Of a DNA stretch of 64,000 nucleotides, positions 15,769 to 23,727 are shown piece by piece. The stretch covers positions 124,001 to 188,000 of the forward strand of contig CAIOGO010000010.1 of NCBI GenBank assembly GCA_903857865.1, given 5' to 3'. Under the pieces are notes generated by a model that did not search any database, was not told the DNA's origin, and worked only from the letters and a program-made list of their open reading frames with translations. Each line of letters begins with the position of its first letter. Position 1 is the stretch's first letter. The translations under genes were made by a program, and so were the position numbers. The stretch comes from an uncultured bacterium (GTDB lineage: Bacteria; Bipolaricaulota; Bipolaricaulia; UBA7950; UBA9294).

Positions 15769-16677
15769 ATGGCTGGCCGCTCCTCGCTCTACACAAAGAT
15801 CGCCATCGGAGTTGTCGCCGTCTCGTCCGGCGCCGTCCTTGTTCGGCTCGCCGCTGGGGTGTCTCCGCTCGCCGTGGCCGCGTGGCGTCTCGTCCTCGCG
15901 TCCGCGATCCTGGTCCCGATCGCCCTAGCGCAGGGCAAGCTGCGCGCTCTCAAGCGGAAGGACCTGGCTCTCGGGGTGCTCAGCGGCGCGGCCCTCGCCG
16001 TCCACTTCGTCCTCTGGATCTCGTCGCTCGGCCTCACGTCGGTGGCAAGCTCCGTCCTCTTCGTCAGCACGCACCCGATCTTCGTCGGCGTGGGCGGCGC
16101 GCTTTTCCTCCGTGAGCGAGTCAGCCGTTGCCTCACTGTCGGCATCGCGGTGACTCTCGCCGGCGGAGTCCTCGTGGGCTTTGGCGATCTCCATCTTGGC
16201 GCGTGGACAGGCGACCTCCTCGCGCTCGGTGGCGGTCTGTTTGCCGCTGTGTACTTCCTCATCGGCCGCCGCCTGCGCCCTCACGTATCCCTTGTCGATT
16301 ACACGGCCATCACCTACGGTACGGCGGCCATCCTCACGCTCGCGGCGTGCCTCGTCTTCCGCGTCCGCCTCGTCGGGTTCGCTCCGCCGACCTACCTATG
16401 GCTGGCGCTCCTCGCGATCGGCCCTCAGCTCATCGGGCACAGCACGTTCAACTGGGCCTTGCGGCACCTCCCGGCGGCCAAGGTGTCGATCCTCATTCTC
16501 GGGGAGCCGGTCGGCGCGGCCGTCCTCGCGTATCTTGTCTTCGGCGAGACGTTGACGTGGCTTGGAGCACTCGGAGCCGCGATCATTCTCGCCGGCATCA
16601 CGATCAGTCTTCGCGACAAGAAGGAGGTCACCGATGGAACGAAGTCGGGGGCGGGAGAAGATCGAGTGGGCGGCTAG
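15769..16677 (+). CDS. EamA/DMT-family transporter
   Basis: The start is the ATG at 15769, after the patatin stop; the frame extends upstream only as a shadow inside that gene. The 302-residue protein has about ten hydrophobic helices in two EamA repeats, each about 135 residues; the second begins near residue 150 (GDLLALGGGLFAAVYFLIGRRLR). Marker segments are VAAWRLVLAS, SSVLFVSTHPIFVGVGGALFLRERVS, HSTFNWALRHLPAAKVSILILGEPVGA. The family exports or imports small metabolites such as amino acids and nucleotide sugars; the substrate cannot be told. Its 3' end overlaps ahcY by 44 nt. Confidence 0.9.
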   Translation: MAGRSSLYTKIAIGVVAVSSGAVLVRLAAGVSPLAVAAWRLVLASAILVPIALAQGKLRALKRKDLALGVLSGAALAVHFVLWISSLGLTSVASSVLFVSTHPIFVGVGGALFLRERVSRCLTVGIAVTLAGGVLVGFGDLHLGAWTGDLLALGGGLFAAVYFLIGRRLRPHVSLVDYTAITYGTAAILTLAACLVFRVRLVGFAPPTYLWLALLAIGPQLIGHSTFNWALRHLPAAKVSILILGEPVGAAVLAYLVFGETLTWLGALGAAIILAGITISLRDKKEVTDGTKSGAGEDRVGG

Positions 16678-17842
16678 TCACATGCCTCTCCTCGGGGAGT
16701 TGCGCCGCGAGTTCGCGGTGGAGCAGCCGTTCCGCGGGCGCCGCATTGCCATGAGCATTCACCTCGAGGCCAAGACAGCGTGCCTCGCCGTCCTCTTGCG
16801 CGACGGCGGAGGGCGCGTGGCGGTCACGGGCAGCAACCCGCTCTCGACGCAGGATGACGTGGCCTTGGCTCTCGCCGAGGAAGACGGAATCTCGGTGCAC
16901 GCAAAGAGAGGAGTCTCGCCAGAGGAGTACACGGACCACCTTCGCCAGACTCTCGCAGTGCGCCCGGACCTGGTGCTCGACGACGGCGGAGACCTGGTTG
17001 AAGTCCTTCACGAGGACGGCACGCACGGCATCCACGGAGGGTGTGAGGAGACGACGACCGGCGTGGCCCGCCTGCGCCGGCGGGCGAGCCGCGGCGAGCT
17101 CGCCTTCCCGATGTTCGCGGTCAACGACGCACGGATGAAGTGCCTGTTCGACAATCGCCATGGAACTGGCCAGTCGGTCTGGGATGCCATTCTCCGCTCG
17201 ACGAATCTGCTCGTCGCCGGAAAGAACGTCGTTGTCGCCGGCTACGGTTGGTGCGGGCGCGGCATCGCCCTTCGCGCCCGCGGCCTCGGCGCCCGCGTCA
17301 CGGTGACGGAGATCGATCCGGTGAAGGCACTCGAGGCCACGATGGACGGGTTCTCCGTTGCCCCCATGCGTCAGGCGATCCGAGAGGCCGACTTCGTCAT
17401 CACCGCCACGGGGTGCATCGACGTGGTGTCCGCAGACGACCTCGCCGTGGCCAAGGACGGCGTGCTTCTCTCCAACGCCGGGCACTTCAACGTAGAGATC
17501 AACCTCGACGACGTGCGCCGCCTAACGCGAAGGTCCCGACGCGTCCGCGACGGCATCGACGAGCACACGCTCCACGACGGCCGGCGGGTGTACCTGCTCG
17601 GGGAGGGTCGCCTCGTCAACCTCGTGCTCGGCGACGGGCATCCGGTGGAGATCATGGACATCTCGTTCGCGCTTCAGGCTCTCACCCTGCGGCACATCGC
17701 CTCTCGCCCGACACTTCCTCCTGGAGTCTATGCCGTCCCGGAGGAAGTGGACCGCGACGTGGCGCGCCGCCGTCTCGCTGCGGTCGAAACGTCCATCGAT
17801 AAGTGGACGGAAGCTCAGCGGGTCTACATGAGCGGCGCGTGA
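16634..17842 (+). CDS. ahcY: adenosylhomocysteinase
   Basis: It hydrolyses S-adenosylhomocysteine to adenosine and homocysteine, regenerating methyl donors. The start is the ATG at 16634, six bases after AAGGAGG and inside the EamA gene. The 402-residue protein is the short form. Landmarks are MSIHLEAKTACLA, the VTGSNPLSTQDDVA region, GCEETTTGVARL, NDARMKCLFDNRHGTGQS with substrate and NAD-linking residues, and a Rossmann GYGWCGRGIA. The C-terminal tail EAQRVYMSGA is what would reach the neighbouring subunit. Two decayed copies of the last about 90 bp follow the stop. An adenosine-handling gene elsewhere in the window may use its product. Confidence 0.95.
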   Translation: MERSRGREKIEWAASHMPLLGELRREFAVEQPFRGRRIAMSIHLEAKTACLAVLLRDGGGRVAVTGSNPLSTQDDVALALAEEDGISVHAKRGVSPEEYTDHLRQTLAVRPDLVLDDGGDLVEVLHEDGTHGIHGGCEETTTGVARLRRRASRGELAFPMFAVNDARMKCLFDNRHGTGQSVWDAILRSTNLLVAGKNVVVAGYGWCGRGIALRARGLGARVTVTEIDPVKALEATMDGFSVAPMRQAIREADFVITATGCIDVVSADDLAVAKDGVLLSNAGHFNVEINLDDVRRLTRRSRRVRDGIDEHTLHDGRRVYLLGEGRLVNLVLGDGHPVEIMDISFALQALTLRHIASRPTLPPGVYAVPEEVDRDVARRRLAAVETSIDKWTEAQRVYMSGA

Positions 17843-18052
17843 CCGTCGACGTGGCGCACCGCCGTCTCGCCGCTACTTCCACCCTCATCGACGAATGGAC
17901 GGAGGCCCAACGTTCGTACATGAACGAAGGCGGCGCGTGACCGCTCGAATCCCGCCCCGACCTGGGAACTCAGCGGGGCGCAAGCGCACGCCGTCTCGCC
18001 GCCACGTCCACCCACATCGACGAGGGGACGGAAGCTCAGCGGGCGTATCGGG
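17843..18052 (+). repeat. two degenerate tandem copies of the ahcY 3' end
   Basis: After the true ahcY stop at 17842 the sequence repeats. Bases 17843-17940 again read DVAHRRLAATSTLIDEWTEAQ and end in a GGCGCGTGA like that of ahcY. That copy is open from a GTG at 17839 that overlaps the ahcY stop (33 codons). A third, shorter and frame-shifted copy lies at about 17978-18052 (RRLAATSTHIDEGTEAQRAY). The copies differ at many bases, so the duplications are not recent. The rest of the gap up to 18128 holds only the candidate ctpA -10 box. Confidence 0.8.
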
Positions 18053-18099
18053 AGGTCGGTATCGAGGTGCGGGCTCTACCGAGCGCGGGCCGTCGCGAG

Positions 18100-18105
18100 T
18101 ACAAT
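18100..18105 (+). promoter_or_regulatory. candidate -10 box for the S41 protease gene
   Basis: TACAAT at 18100-18105, 23 nt before the ATG pair at 18129. No convincing -35 box is placed 16-18 nt upstream. Confidence 0.35.
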
Positions 18106-18128
18106 CCTCGCAAAGCGGGGTGAGTCAC

Positions 18129-19301
18129 ATGATGCGAACCATCGTACGAAGGGCCCTTGCAGTGTTGGTTCCGACCCTCCTGGTCGTGTGTGCGGTCAGC
18201 ACGGGCGGCTCGCAACAGCAGACGCCCGCCGACCTGTTCGACCCGGTCTACCAGATCTACCAGTACGTCGAGAGCTACTTCTACAAGCCCGAGCTGATCG
18301 ATGACCAGAGCGCCCTCTACGGAGCCATGAAGGGCCTTGTCGAGCAACTCGACGATCCCTACAGCGAGTTCCTCGACCCGCAGGATCGCCAGCAGTTCGA
18401 CGAGAGCCTCGAGGGAGAATTCAGCGGCATCGGGATCGAGATCTCGATCAAGGACAGCGTGTTGTCGGTCGTCACCCCACTCGTCGGCACTCCGGCGGAG
18501 GCGGCTGGCATCATCGCCGGAGACCAGATCCTCGCCATCGACGGCGAGAGCACCGAGGGCTTCACGTTGACCAAGGCCGGCGTGCGCATCCGCGGCGAGA
18601 CCGGGACGTCGGTGACCCTCACGATCCGCCACGAGGACGGGACGATCGTCGACATCCCCATCGTGCGAGCGACCATCACCATCGACCCCGTCACGAGCGA
18701 TACGCTGGCCGATGGGACGATCGCCTACATCCGCATCCTCCGATTCGAGTCGGAGACCGTGGCCCTACTCGACGAGGCTCTCGGGACATTCGACCTCGAG
18801 GCGATGACCGGACTCATCCTCGACCTTCGCAATGATCCGGGGGGCCTGATGACCGCGGCCACCTCCACGGCCGGCCGCTTCGTCGACGAGGGGATCGTGT
18901 TGCGCACAAACGATCGCCTTTCGGGCGAGAAACTCTATTGGTCGAAGGGGAACCGCGTGCCGAACCTTCCTCTCGCCGTGCTCATCAATCGCGGTAGCGC
19001 GAGCGCGTCAGAGATCGCGGCCGGCGCGATTCGAGACAACAACATGGGCATCCTCATCGGTCAGACCTCGTATGGCAAGGGAGTATTCCAGCAGTTGATC
19101 GACTTCCCCGACGGCTCGGCGCTCAAGATCACGGCTGGCGAGTACTTCACGCCGGCCGGACATGTGGTCAACAACGTCGGGCTGACCCCCGACATCGTGG
19201 TCGAGGAGGACGGGGATCCCGTTGCCGTCGCCGTGCAGTGGATCCAAGACCACGCCGGCACGGTCATGCCGATCGACCTCGGCGTTGCCGTCACGCCATG
19301 A
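18129..19301 (+). CDS. ctpA: S41-family carboxyl-terminal processing protease
   Basis: The 390-residue protein is a periplasmic serine protease of the CtpA/Prc type. The start is the ATG at 18129 (a second ATG follows directly) with GGGGTGA upstream. It has a signal peptide (residues 1-25 approximately, ending before GGSQQQ) and an N-terminal helical region with YGAMKGLVEQLDDPYSEFLDP. A PDZ domain at about 90-170 follows (GIGIEI, GDQILAIDG), then the S41 catalytic domain with LDLRNDPGG, the GSASASE serine loop near residue 290 and the general-base lysine in TSYGKGVFQ. It overlaps gpsA by 4 nt. Its likely job is trimming or quality control of envelope proteins. Confidence 0.93.
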   Translation: MMRTIVRRALAVLVPTLLVVCAVSTGGSQQQTPADLFDPVYQIYQYVESYFYKPELIDDQSALYGAMKGLVEQLDDPYSEFLDPQDRQQFDESLEGEFSGIGIEISIKDSVLSVVTPLVGTPAEAAGIIAGDQILAIDGESTEGFTLTKAGVRIRGETGTSVTLTIRHEDGTIVDIPIVRATITIDPVTSDTLADGTIAYIRILRFESETVALLDEALGTFDLEAMTGLILDLRNDPGGLMTAATSTAGRFVDEGIVLRTNDRLSGEKLYWSKGNRVPNLPLAVLINRGSASASEIAAGAIRDNNMGILIGQTSYGKGVFQQLIDFPDGSALKITAGEYFTPAGHVVNNVGLTPDIVVEEDGDPVAVAVQWIQDHAGTVMPIDLGVAVTP

Positions 19302-20290
19302 AGTTCGCTGTCCTCGGCACAGGAGGATGGGGAACAGCGTTCTCTCGACTTCTGGCGAACGCCGGCCACGAGACGACGTTGTGGGCTCGCGATCCTGCGC
19401 AAGCCGAGGCCATCGCCCATGCGCGGGAGAACGTGAAGTACCTGCCCGGGGTGCGGCTTCCTGAACGTGGGCTCACGGTGACCCACGATCTGAAGGCGGC
19501 ATCGTGTGGCGATGCGCTGTTCCTCGCGGTCCCGTCGTTCGCTATGGACGACACGTGCAAACGGATCGCACCGTTCCTCACCCATCGCCCCGTCCTCGTT
19601 AGTCTATCCAAAGGGCTCGACCGCGCGTCCGGTCAGACCATGTCGGAAGTCATTCGAGCTCGCATCCCAGGAGCGGCCGTGTTCGCACTCTCGGGTCCGA
19701 GCCACGCCGAGGAGGTCGGGCGCGACATGCCGACCGCCGTCGTGCTCGCGGGCGAAGATCAGGATCTCGGTCGCAAGCTCCAATCCGCCGCCGGGACGAG
19801 TCGTTTCCGCATCTACCTGTCGAACGACATCCGCGGCGTGGAGCTCTGCGCCGCCGTGAAGAACGTCATCGCCATCGCGACGGGGATCTCGGATGGGCTG
19901 GGTTACGGCGACAACAGTCGCGGGGCGCTGATCACCCGCGGTCTTGCCGAAATGGTGCGGTTCGCGCGATCGCTCGACGTCCGCGAGTCGACGTTCTTCG
20001 GACTGTCGGGCCTCGGGGATCTCGTGGCGACGTGCACGAGCCTGCACAGCCGGAACCGCGCTGTTGGGGTTCGGCTCGGCCGCGGCGAGCCTCTCGAAGC
20101 CATCCTGAAGGACATGGTGATGGTGGCGGAAGGCGTCTTTGCGACGCGCATCGTTCGCGACGTGGCGAGAACGCGAGGAATCGAGATGCCGATTACCGAG
20201 GCCGTCGATCGCCTCCTCGAGGGAACCGTGGACGCGCTGTCGCTCGTCGACGAGATCATGACCCGCGAACCTAAGGCCGAGGGACACTAG
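19298..20290 (+). CDS. gpsA: glycerol-3-phosphate dehydrogenase [NAD(P)+]
   Basis: GpsA reduces dihydroxyacetone phosphate to sn-glycerol-3-phosphate for phospholipid synthesis. The 330-residue enzyme begins with a Rossmann motif GTGGWGTAFSRLLANAGH. It has VSLSKGLD, the SGPSHAEEV signature, the catalytic lysine segment ELCAAVKNVIAIATGISDGLGYGDN, and the GLSGLGDLVATCTS stretch. It begins inside the S41 protease stop (ATGA), so coupled translation is likely. Its glycerolipid role fits the following flavoprotein, which may act on lipid chains. Confidence 0.96.
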   Translation: MKFAVLGTGGWGTAFSRLLANAGHETTLWARDPAQAEAIAHARENVKYLPGVRLPERGLTVTHDLKAASCGDALFLAVPSFAMDDTCKRIAPFLTHRPVLVSLSKGLDRASGQTMSEVIRARIPGAAVFALSGPSHAEEVGRDMPTAVVLAGEDQDLGRKLQSAAGTSRFRIYLSNDIRGVELCAAVKNVIAIATGISDGLGYGDNSRGALITRGLAEMVRFARSLDVRESTFFGLSGLGDLVATCTSLHSRNRAVGVRLGRGEPLEAILKDMVMVAEGVFATRIVRDVARTRGIEMPITEAVDRLLEGTVDALSLVDEIMTREPKAEGH

Positions 20291-20295
20291 GTTCC

Positions 20296-21516
20296 ATGCA
20301 ACGATTCGACGTGATCGTCGTCGGAGGAGGGCCGGCAGGCGCGGTCACGGCGCGCGTCGCCGCGGCCGCCGGGGCCTCGGTGCTCGTGCTCGAACGGCGC
20401 GCGCGTATCGAAGAGCCCTCGGCGTGCGCCGGTCTCATCAGCCCCCGGACCTTGTCTGTCCTCGGAGCCTCGGAGGCTTGCGTGATCCGGCGCCTCCGCA
20501 GCGTCACGTTCCACGCGCCGGGCGGCGGCAGCCTCTCGGTGCGCGCCACATCCGATCGCGCCCTGGTGGTCGACCGCTCGGTGCTTGAGCAGGAACTGCT
20601 CGCGCGCGCGGCGGAAGCTGGCGCCGACGTACGTCTGGGGGCGACGGCCACCGGCTGGCGCGACGGCATCGTTCGCTTCGATTCCCCCGGCGGGGAAGGG
20701 GCCGCTTCTTGTGCCGTGCTCGTCGGCGCCGATGGTCCCGAGAGCCAGGTGGCGTCGTGGTCCGGCGTTCGGGTCGCCTCCGGCGAACTGCGCGCAATTC
20801 AGGTCGAGATCGAACTTCCGCCCGGGGAGGTGGACAACGTCCACGTGTTCGTGGGTCGACGCGTCGCGCCCGGCTTCTTCGCCTGGTCGATTCCCGCACA
20901 GGACAGGCGCTTTCGCGTCGGCCTCGCCGTCGGCACCGGCGTGGATCCGGCACCGCACCTGGAGGCGCTCCTCGCGGCCCGCTTCCCGGAGGGCCGCATC
21001 GTGTCCCGAGTCAAAGGCGTGATCCCTCTCGCCCCCGGGGGGCGCATCGCCGGGGACGGCGTGCTGCTGGTAGGCGACGCGGCCGCTCACGTGAAGCCTC
21101 TTTCGGGCGGTGGGCTCTACTTCGGCGGCCTGTGCGCCCGCGCCGCCGGCCGCGCCGCAGCCGCCGCGGCCGCCACCGGCGACCGGCTCGCGCCGTTGCG
21201 CCACTACCAAGACGCATGTCGGCAGCTCATCGGCGCCGAGACGCGATTCGGAGCCACGGTCCGTTCCATTCGGGATGCCCTCGACGACGAAGAATGGAAC
21301 AACGTTCTCGCGATCCTCGACGACCCCGACCTCCTCGCGCTGGTCGCCGAACGCATCGATCTGGACCACCTACGTCACATGGTCCCCCACGTCGTGGGCC
21401 ATCCGCGCCTGTGGCGGACCCTCCTTCGTCTCTGGGAAGTCGTTCGCGCTCACGCAGGGGATGCTTCTGCAAGCGACGTCCTCGGCGTTGCCCCACCCCA
21501 CGACGAGTTCCTATAA
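20296..21516 (+). CDS. geranylgeranyl-reductase-family flavoprotein
   Basis: The 406-residue FAD-dependent oxidoreductase has the dinucleotide-binding GGGPAGAVTARVAAAAGASVLVLER and a cysteine in the EEPSACAGLISPR loop, as in the GGR family, where this cysteine is important. A second FAD motif is GVLLVGDAAAHVKPLSGGGLYFGG. The PxPS/GGGL pattern separates this family from squalene monooxygenases. Family members saturate isoprenoid chains or modify other lipids; the substrate here is unknown. It lies 5 nt after gpsA and is followed by an O-antigen-ligase-like gene, so a role in envelope lipid or polyprenol processing is plausible but inferred. Confidence 0.85.
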   Translation: MQRFDVIVVGGGPAGAVTARVAAAAGASVLVLERRARIEEPSACAGLISPRTLSVLGASEACVIRRLRSVTFHAPGGGSLSVRATSDRALVVDRSVLEQELLARAAEAGADVRLGATATGWRDGIVRFDSPGGEGAASCAVLVGADGPESQVASWSGVRVASGELRAIQVEIELPPGEVDNVHVFVGRRVAPGFFAWSIPAQDRRFRVGLAVGTGVDPAPHLEALLAARFPEGRIVSRVKGVIPLAPGGRIAGDGVLLVGDAAAHVKPLSGGGLYFGGLCARAAGRAAAAAAATGDRLAPLRHYQDACRQLIGAETRFGATVRSIRDALDDEEWNNVLAILDDPDLLALVAERIDLDHLRHMVPHVVGHPRLWRTLLRLWEVVRAHAGDASASDVLGVAPPHDEFL

Positions 21517-21517
21517 T
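21488..21517 (+). promoter_or_regulatory. promoter giving a leaderless transcript
   Basis: TTGCCC at 21488-21493, 18 nt, consensus TATAAT at 21512-21517. The ATG of the next gene is only 6 nt after the -10 box, so transcription would begin at or next to the start codon. It lies within the 3' end of the upstream gene. Confidence 0.55.
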
Positions 21518-21523
21518 CGCGCC

Positions 21524-23629
21524 ATGACGAAGGGAAAGGTCACGAAGAAGACGGCAAGCGTCGCGCGCCCGGGGCTCAGCACCGACCGCATCCTGGTCTA
21601 CGGTCTTGCGTTCACGCTGTTCGCGCTGCCGCTCTTCATCCTGCCGAATGCGACCGAGTACGGGTACACGAAGACAATCCTCGCGATCGTCCTCACCTCG
21701 ATCCTTGGCATCCTGTGGGGAATCGATGCGTGGCGCAAGGGGACGTGGGCCGTTCGCATCCCGTGGATCACGTGGCCATTCCTTGCGTTCGTCGCCGCGT
21801 CACTCTTCTCGCTCCTCGGGGCGACGAACGGCCGGTTCGTCGTCCAGAGTCTCGTCCTTCTCGTCGTCTTTTTCTTCCTCCTCGTTCTCACTTCGAACGC
21901 GGCGCGGGAGAAGCGCGACGTCACGCTCCTCCTCGGGTCGTTCCTCGTGTCGGTCTCCCTCGTCTCGCTCTACGGCCTCCTCCAGTACGCGGGCGTCCTC
22001 GCCGGCCCCGGCGCGGGCAAGGGATTGGGACAGGTCATCTCGACCCTCGGCAACAAGGAGTACATCGCGGGCCTTCTCGCCTACATCCTCCTCCCGGCCG
22101 TGATCCTCATCTTCCGCCTCCGCTCCACCCTCGTGCGGCTCGCCGCCCTCGTGCTCATTGCCTTCAACTTCGGGGCGCTCATGCTGTTGGATCAAGCCGG
22201 CGCAAACGTCGCGCTCATCGCTGCATTCCTCGCCGCCGTCATCGGGTGGCTCATCTTTCGTCCCGTGGAGCCCCTTCGAAGAGCTCGTGCGTGGATCCTC
22301 GCCCTGATCCTCGTCGTCGGCCTCGCCTACCTCGTCGAGGCGCCATCCGGACCTCTCAACTCGGTCGTCGGACTCTCGGCGGACGGGACGTCGTGGATCG
22401 GGACCGTTTGGCGGCAGAACTCGGGCGCCACTCGAACGTGGGACTGGTGGATCGGGCTCGAGATGTGGAAGGAAAGCCCGTGGGTCGGCGTAGGTCTCGG
22501 GAACTACAAGCTCGAGTTCCTTCCGTACAAGGCTCAATTCCTGCAAACCCCGCGGGGAGCGAACTACGACTTCTACATCCCCCGCGCCGCGCAGGCCCAC
22601 AACGAGTACGTTCAAGTGCTGGCGGAGGTCGGCGTGTTCGGGTTGGCGGCCGTCGCCGCGTTCCTCATATTCCTCGCAACCTCGCTCCTCAGCCGCCTCC
22701 GGCGCAATGCAGACGAGGGAGACCGACTCGATCTCATTCTGTGTTCTGCTGGACTGGTGGCCGTCGTCGTCCACGCCCTCGTCAGTTTCCCCGCCCACCT
22801 TCCCACCTCAAGTCTCGCGGCGATTCTCTTCTGCGGCTTGGCGCTGTCTCCGGCGTACGGAGATCGCGCGACGGCCAGCTTCCGCGTGCGCGGGTGGAAG
22901 CTTCGCGCCGCGGTGGTCGTCATGGCGGTCGCGGGTACTGCCATCTCAGTCGTCGCCGTCCGCGACCTGGCGTCGAACGCCCTCATGAAGGAGGGGATCG
23001 AACAGCTCCAGCTCGGCCAGACCGAGGCAGGCAAGGCGACGCTCGAGCGCAGCCTGCGCCTCGACTTCGCGCCTCACATGACGTACTTCTACCTCGGCAT
23101 GGCCGACGCCCGACTCGGCAATCTCGAGGCCGCTCTCCGGAGCCTCGAACGTTGCCAGACGAGGTTCCTCGAGGAGAACACGTATCTCATCTACGCCGAG
23201 TTGGCGGCCAACGCGGGCAAGACGGCGGTGGCCCGAGAAGCGATCGCCACGTTGCTCGCGACGCGACCTGCCCCGGACATCGAGCAGCGGGCGCGTTACG
23301 TGCGCGCGATCGTCTCTCTCCGCGATGGGGACGCTCAAGCAGCGAGCGTGGAGCTCGAGAATCTCGTCCGCGATGCTCCGGACTTCGAGGCAGCACGCAT
23401 CGCGCTCGCGAACGTGCTCCTTGCCCGCGGCCTACGGGACGCCGCGGCGAGCGAGTACACACGAGCGCTCGCGATCGTCGAAGGGAAGCTGGCGGCCGCT
23501 GAGAAGACGATCGCGTCTGCCACCCGCATGGCGGCCTCCGCGTACGGCGAGCTCCGCTCGACGATCGCCACGCTACGTTCGGAGCGGGACTCGATCCTCG
23601 AGCGTCTCAAGCCGCTTAGGGGTTCCTAG
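21524..23629 (+). CDS. O-antigen-ligase-like membrane protein with C-terminal TPR domain
   Basis: The 701-residue product starts at the ATG at 21524 with no ribosome-binding site but a TATAAT box just upstream. Residues about 25-455 form some eleven hydrophobic helices, and a Wzy_C-type motif is present near residue 350 (RAAQAHNEYVQVLAEVGVFGL), as in O-antigen ligases and bactoprenol-linked polymerases. Residues about 485-701 are TPR-like helices (GQTEAGKATLERSLRLD, HMTYFYLGMADARLGNLEAAL), probably periplasmic. Proteins of this layout transfer or polymerise surface glycans, or glycosylate proteins. No other glycan genes are adjacent, so the donor and acceptor are unknown. Confidence 0.85.
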   Translation: MTKGKVTKKTASVARPGLSTDRILVYGLAFTLFALPLFILPNATEYGYTKTILAIVLTSILGILWGIDAWRKGTWAVRIPWITWPFLAFVAASLFSLLGATNGRFVVQSLVLLVVFFFLLVLTSNAAREKRDVTLLLGSFLVSVSLVSLYGLLQYAGVLAGPGAGKGLGQVISTLGNKEYIAGLLAYILLPAVILIFRLRSTLVRLAALVLIAFNFGALMLLDQAGANVALIAAFLAAVIGWLIFRPVEPLRRARAWILALILVVGLAYLVEAPSGPLNSVVGLSADGTSWIGTVWRQNSGATRTWDWWIGLEMWKESPWVGVGLGNYKLEFLPYKAQFLQTPRGANYDFYIPRAAQAHNEYVQVLAEVGVFGLAAVAAFLIFLATSLLSRLRRNADEGDRLDLILCSAGLVAVVVHALVSFPAHLPTSSLAAILFCGLALSPAYGDRATASFRVRGWKLRAAVVVMAVAGTAISVVAVRDLASNALMKEGIEQLQLGQTEAGKATLERSLRLDFAPHMTYFYLGMADARLGNLEAALRSLERCQTRFLEENTYLIYAELAANAGKTAVAREAIATLLATRPAPDIEQRARYVRAIVSLRDGDAQAASVELENLVRDAPDFEAARIALANVLLARGLRDAAASEYTRALAIVEGKLAAAEKTIASATRMAASAYGELRSTIATLRSERDSILERLKPLRGS

Positions 23630-23669
23630 TTCCCCTTGCGGAGTCCCCGTACCTACTCGCCAAGCGAGC

Positions 23670-23711
23670 AAGGACCCGAGGCCTCCTTGCGACAAAGGAG
23701 CAAGGGTCCTT
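23670..23711 (+). terminator. hairpin after the Wzy-like gene, overlapping the secA promoter
   Basis: An outer stem pairs 23670-23677 with 23704-23711 (8 bp) and an inner stem pairs 23683-23688 with 23695-23700 (6 bp). The secA -35 box lies across the inner stem and the -10 box starts at the last base of the outer stem. Confidence 0.5.
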
Positions 23712-23716
23712 ATACT
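23687..23716 (+). promoter_or_regulatory. secA promoter
   Basis: TTGCGA at 23687-23692, 18 nt, TATACT at 23711-23716. The ATG of secA follows after 11 nt, so the leader would be only a few bases and there is no Shine-Dalgarno sequence. Confidence 0.5.
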
Positions 23717-23727
23717 GACCGCTTGCC

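Noticed and set aside
16634-17842. A start of ahcY further upstream inside the EamA gene
   Set aside because: The ATG at 16634 has a perfect AAGGAGG at six bases, and upstream residues in that frame are low-complexity.
17839-17940. A 33-codon frame (GTG start) directly after ahcY as a separate gene
   Set aside because: Its protein is a copy of the ahcY tail, so it is better explained as a tandem duplication remnant than as a gene; kept as a repeat.
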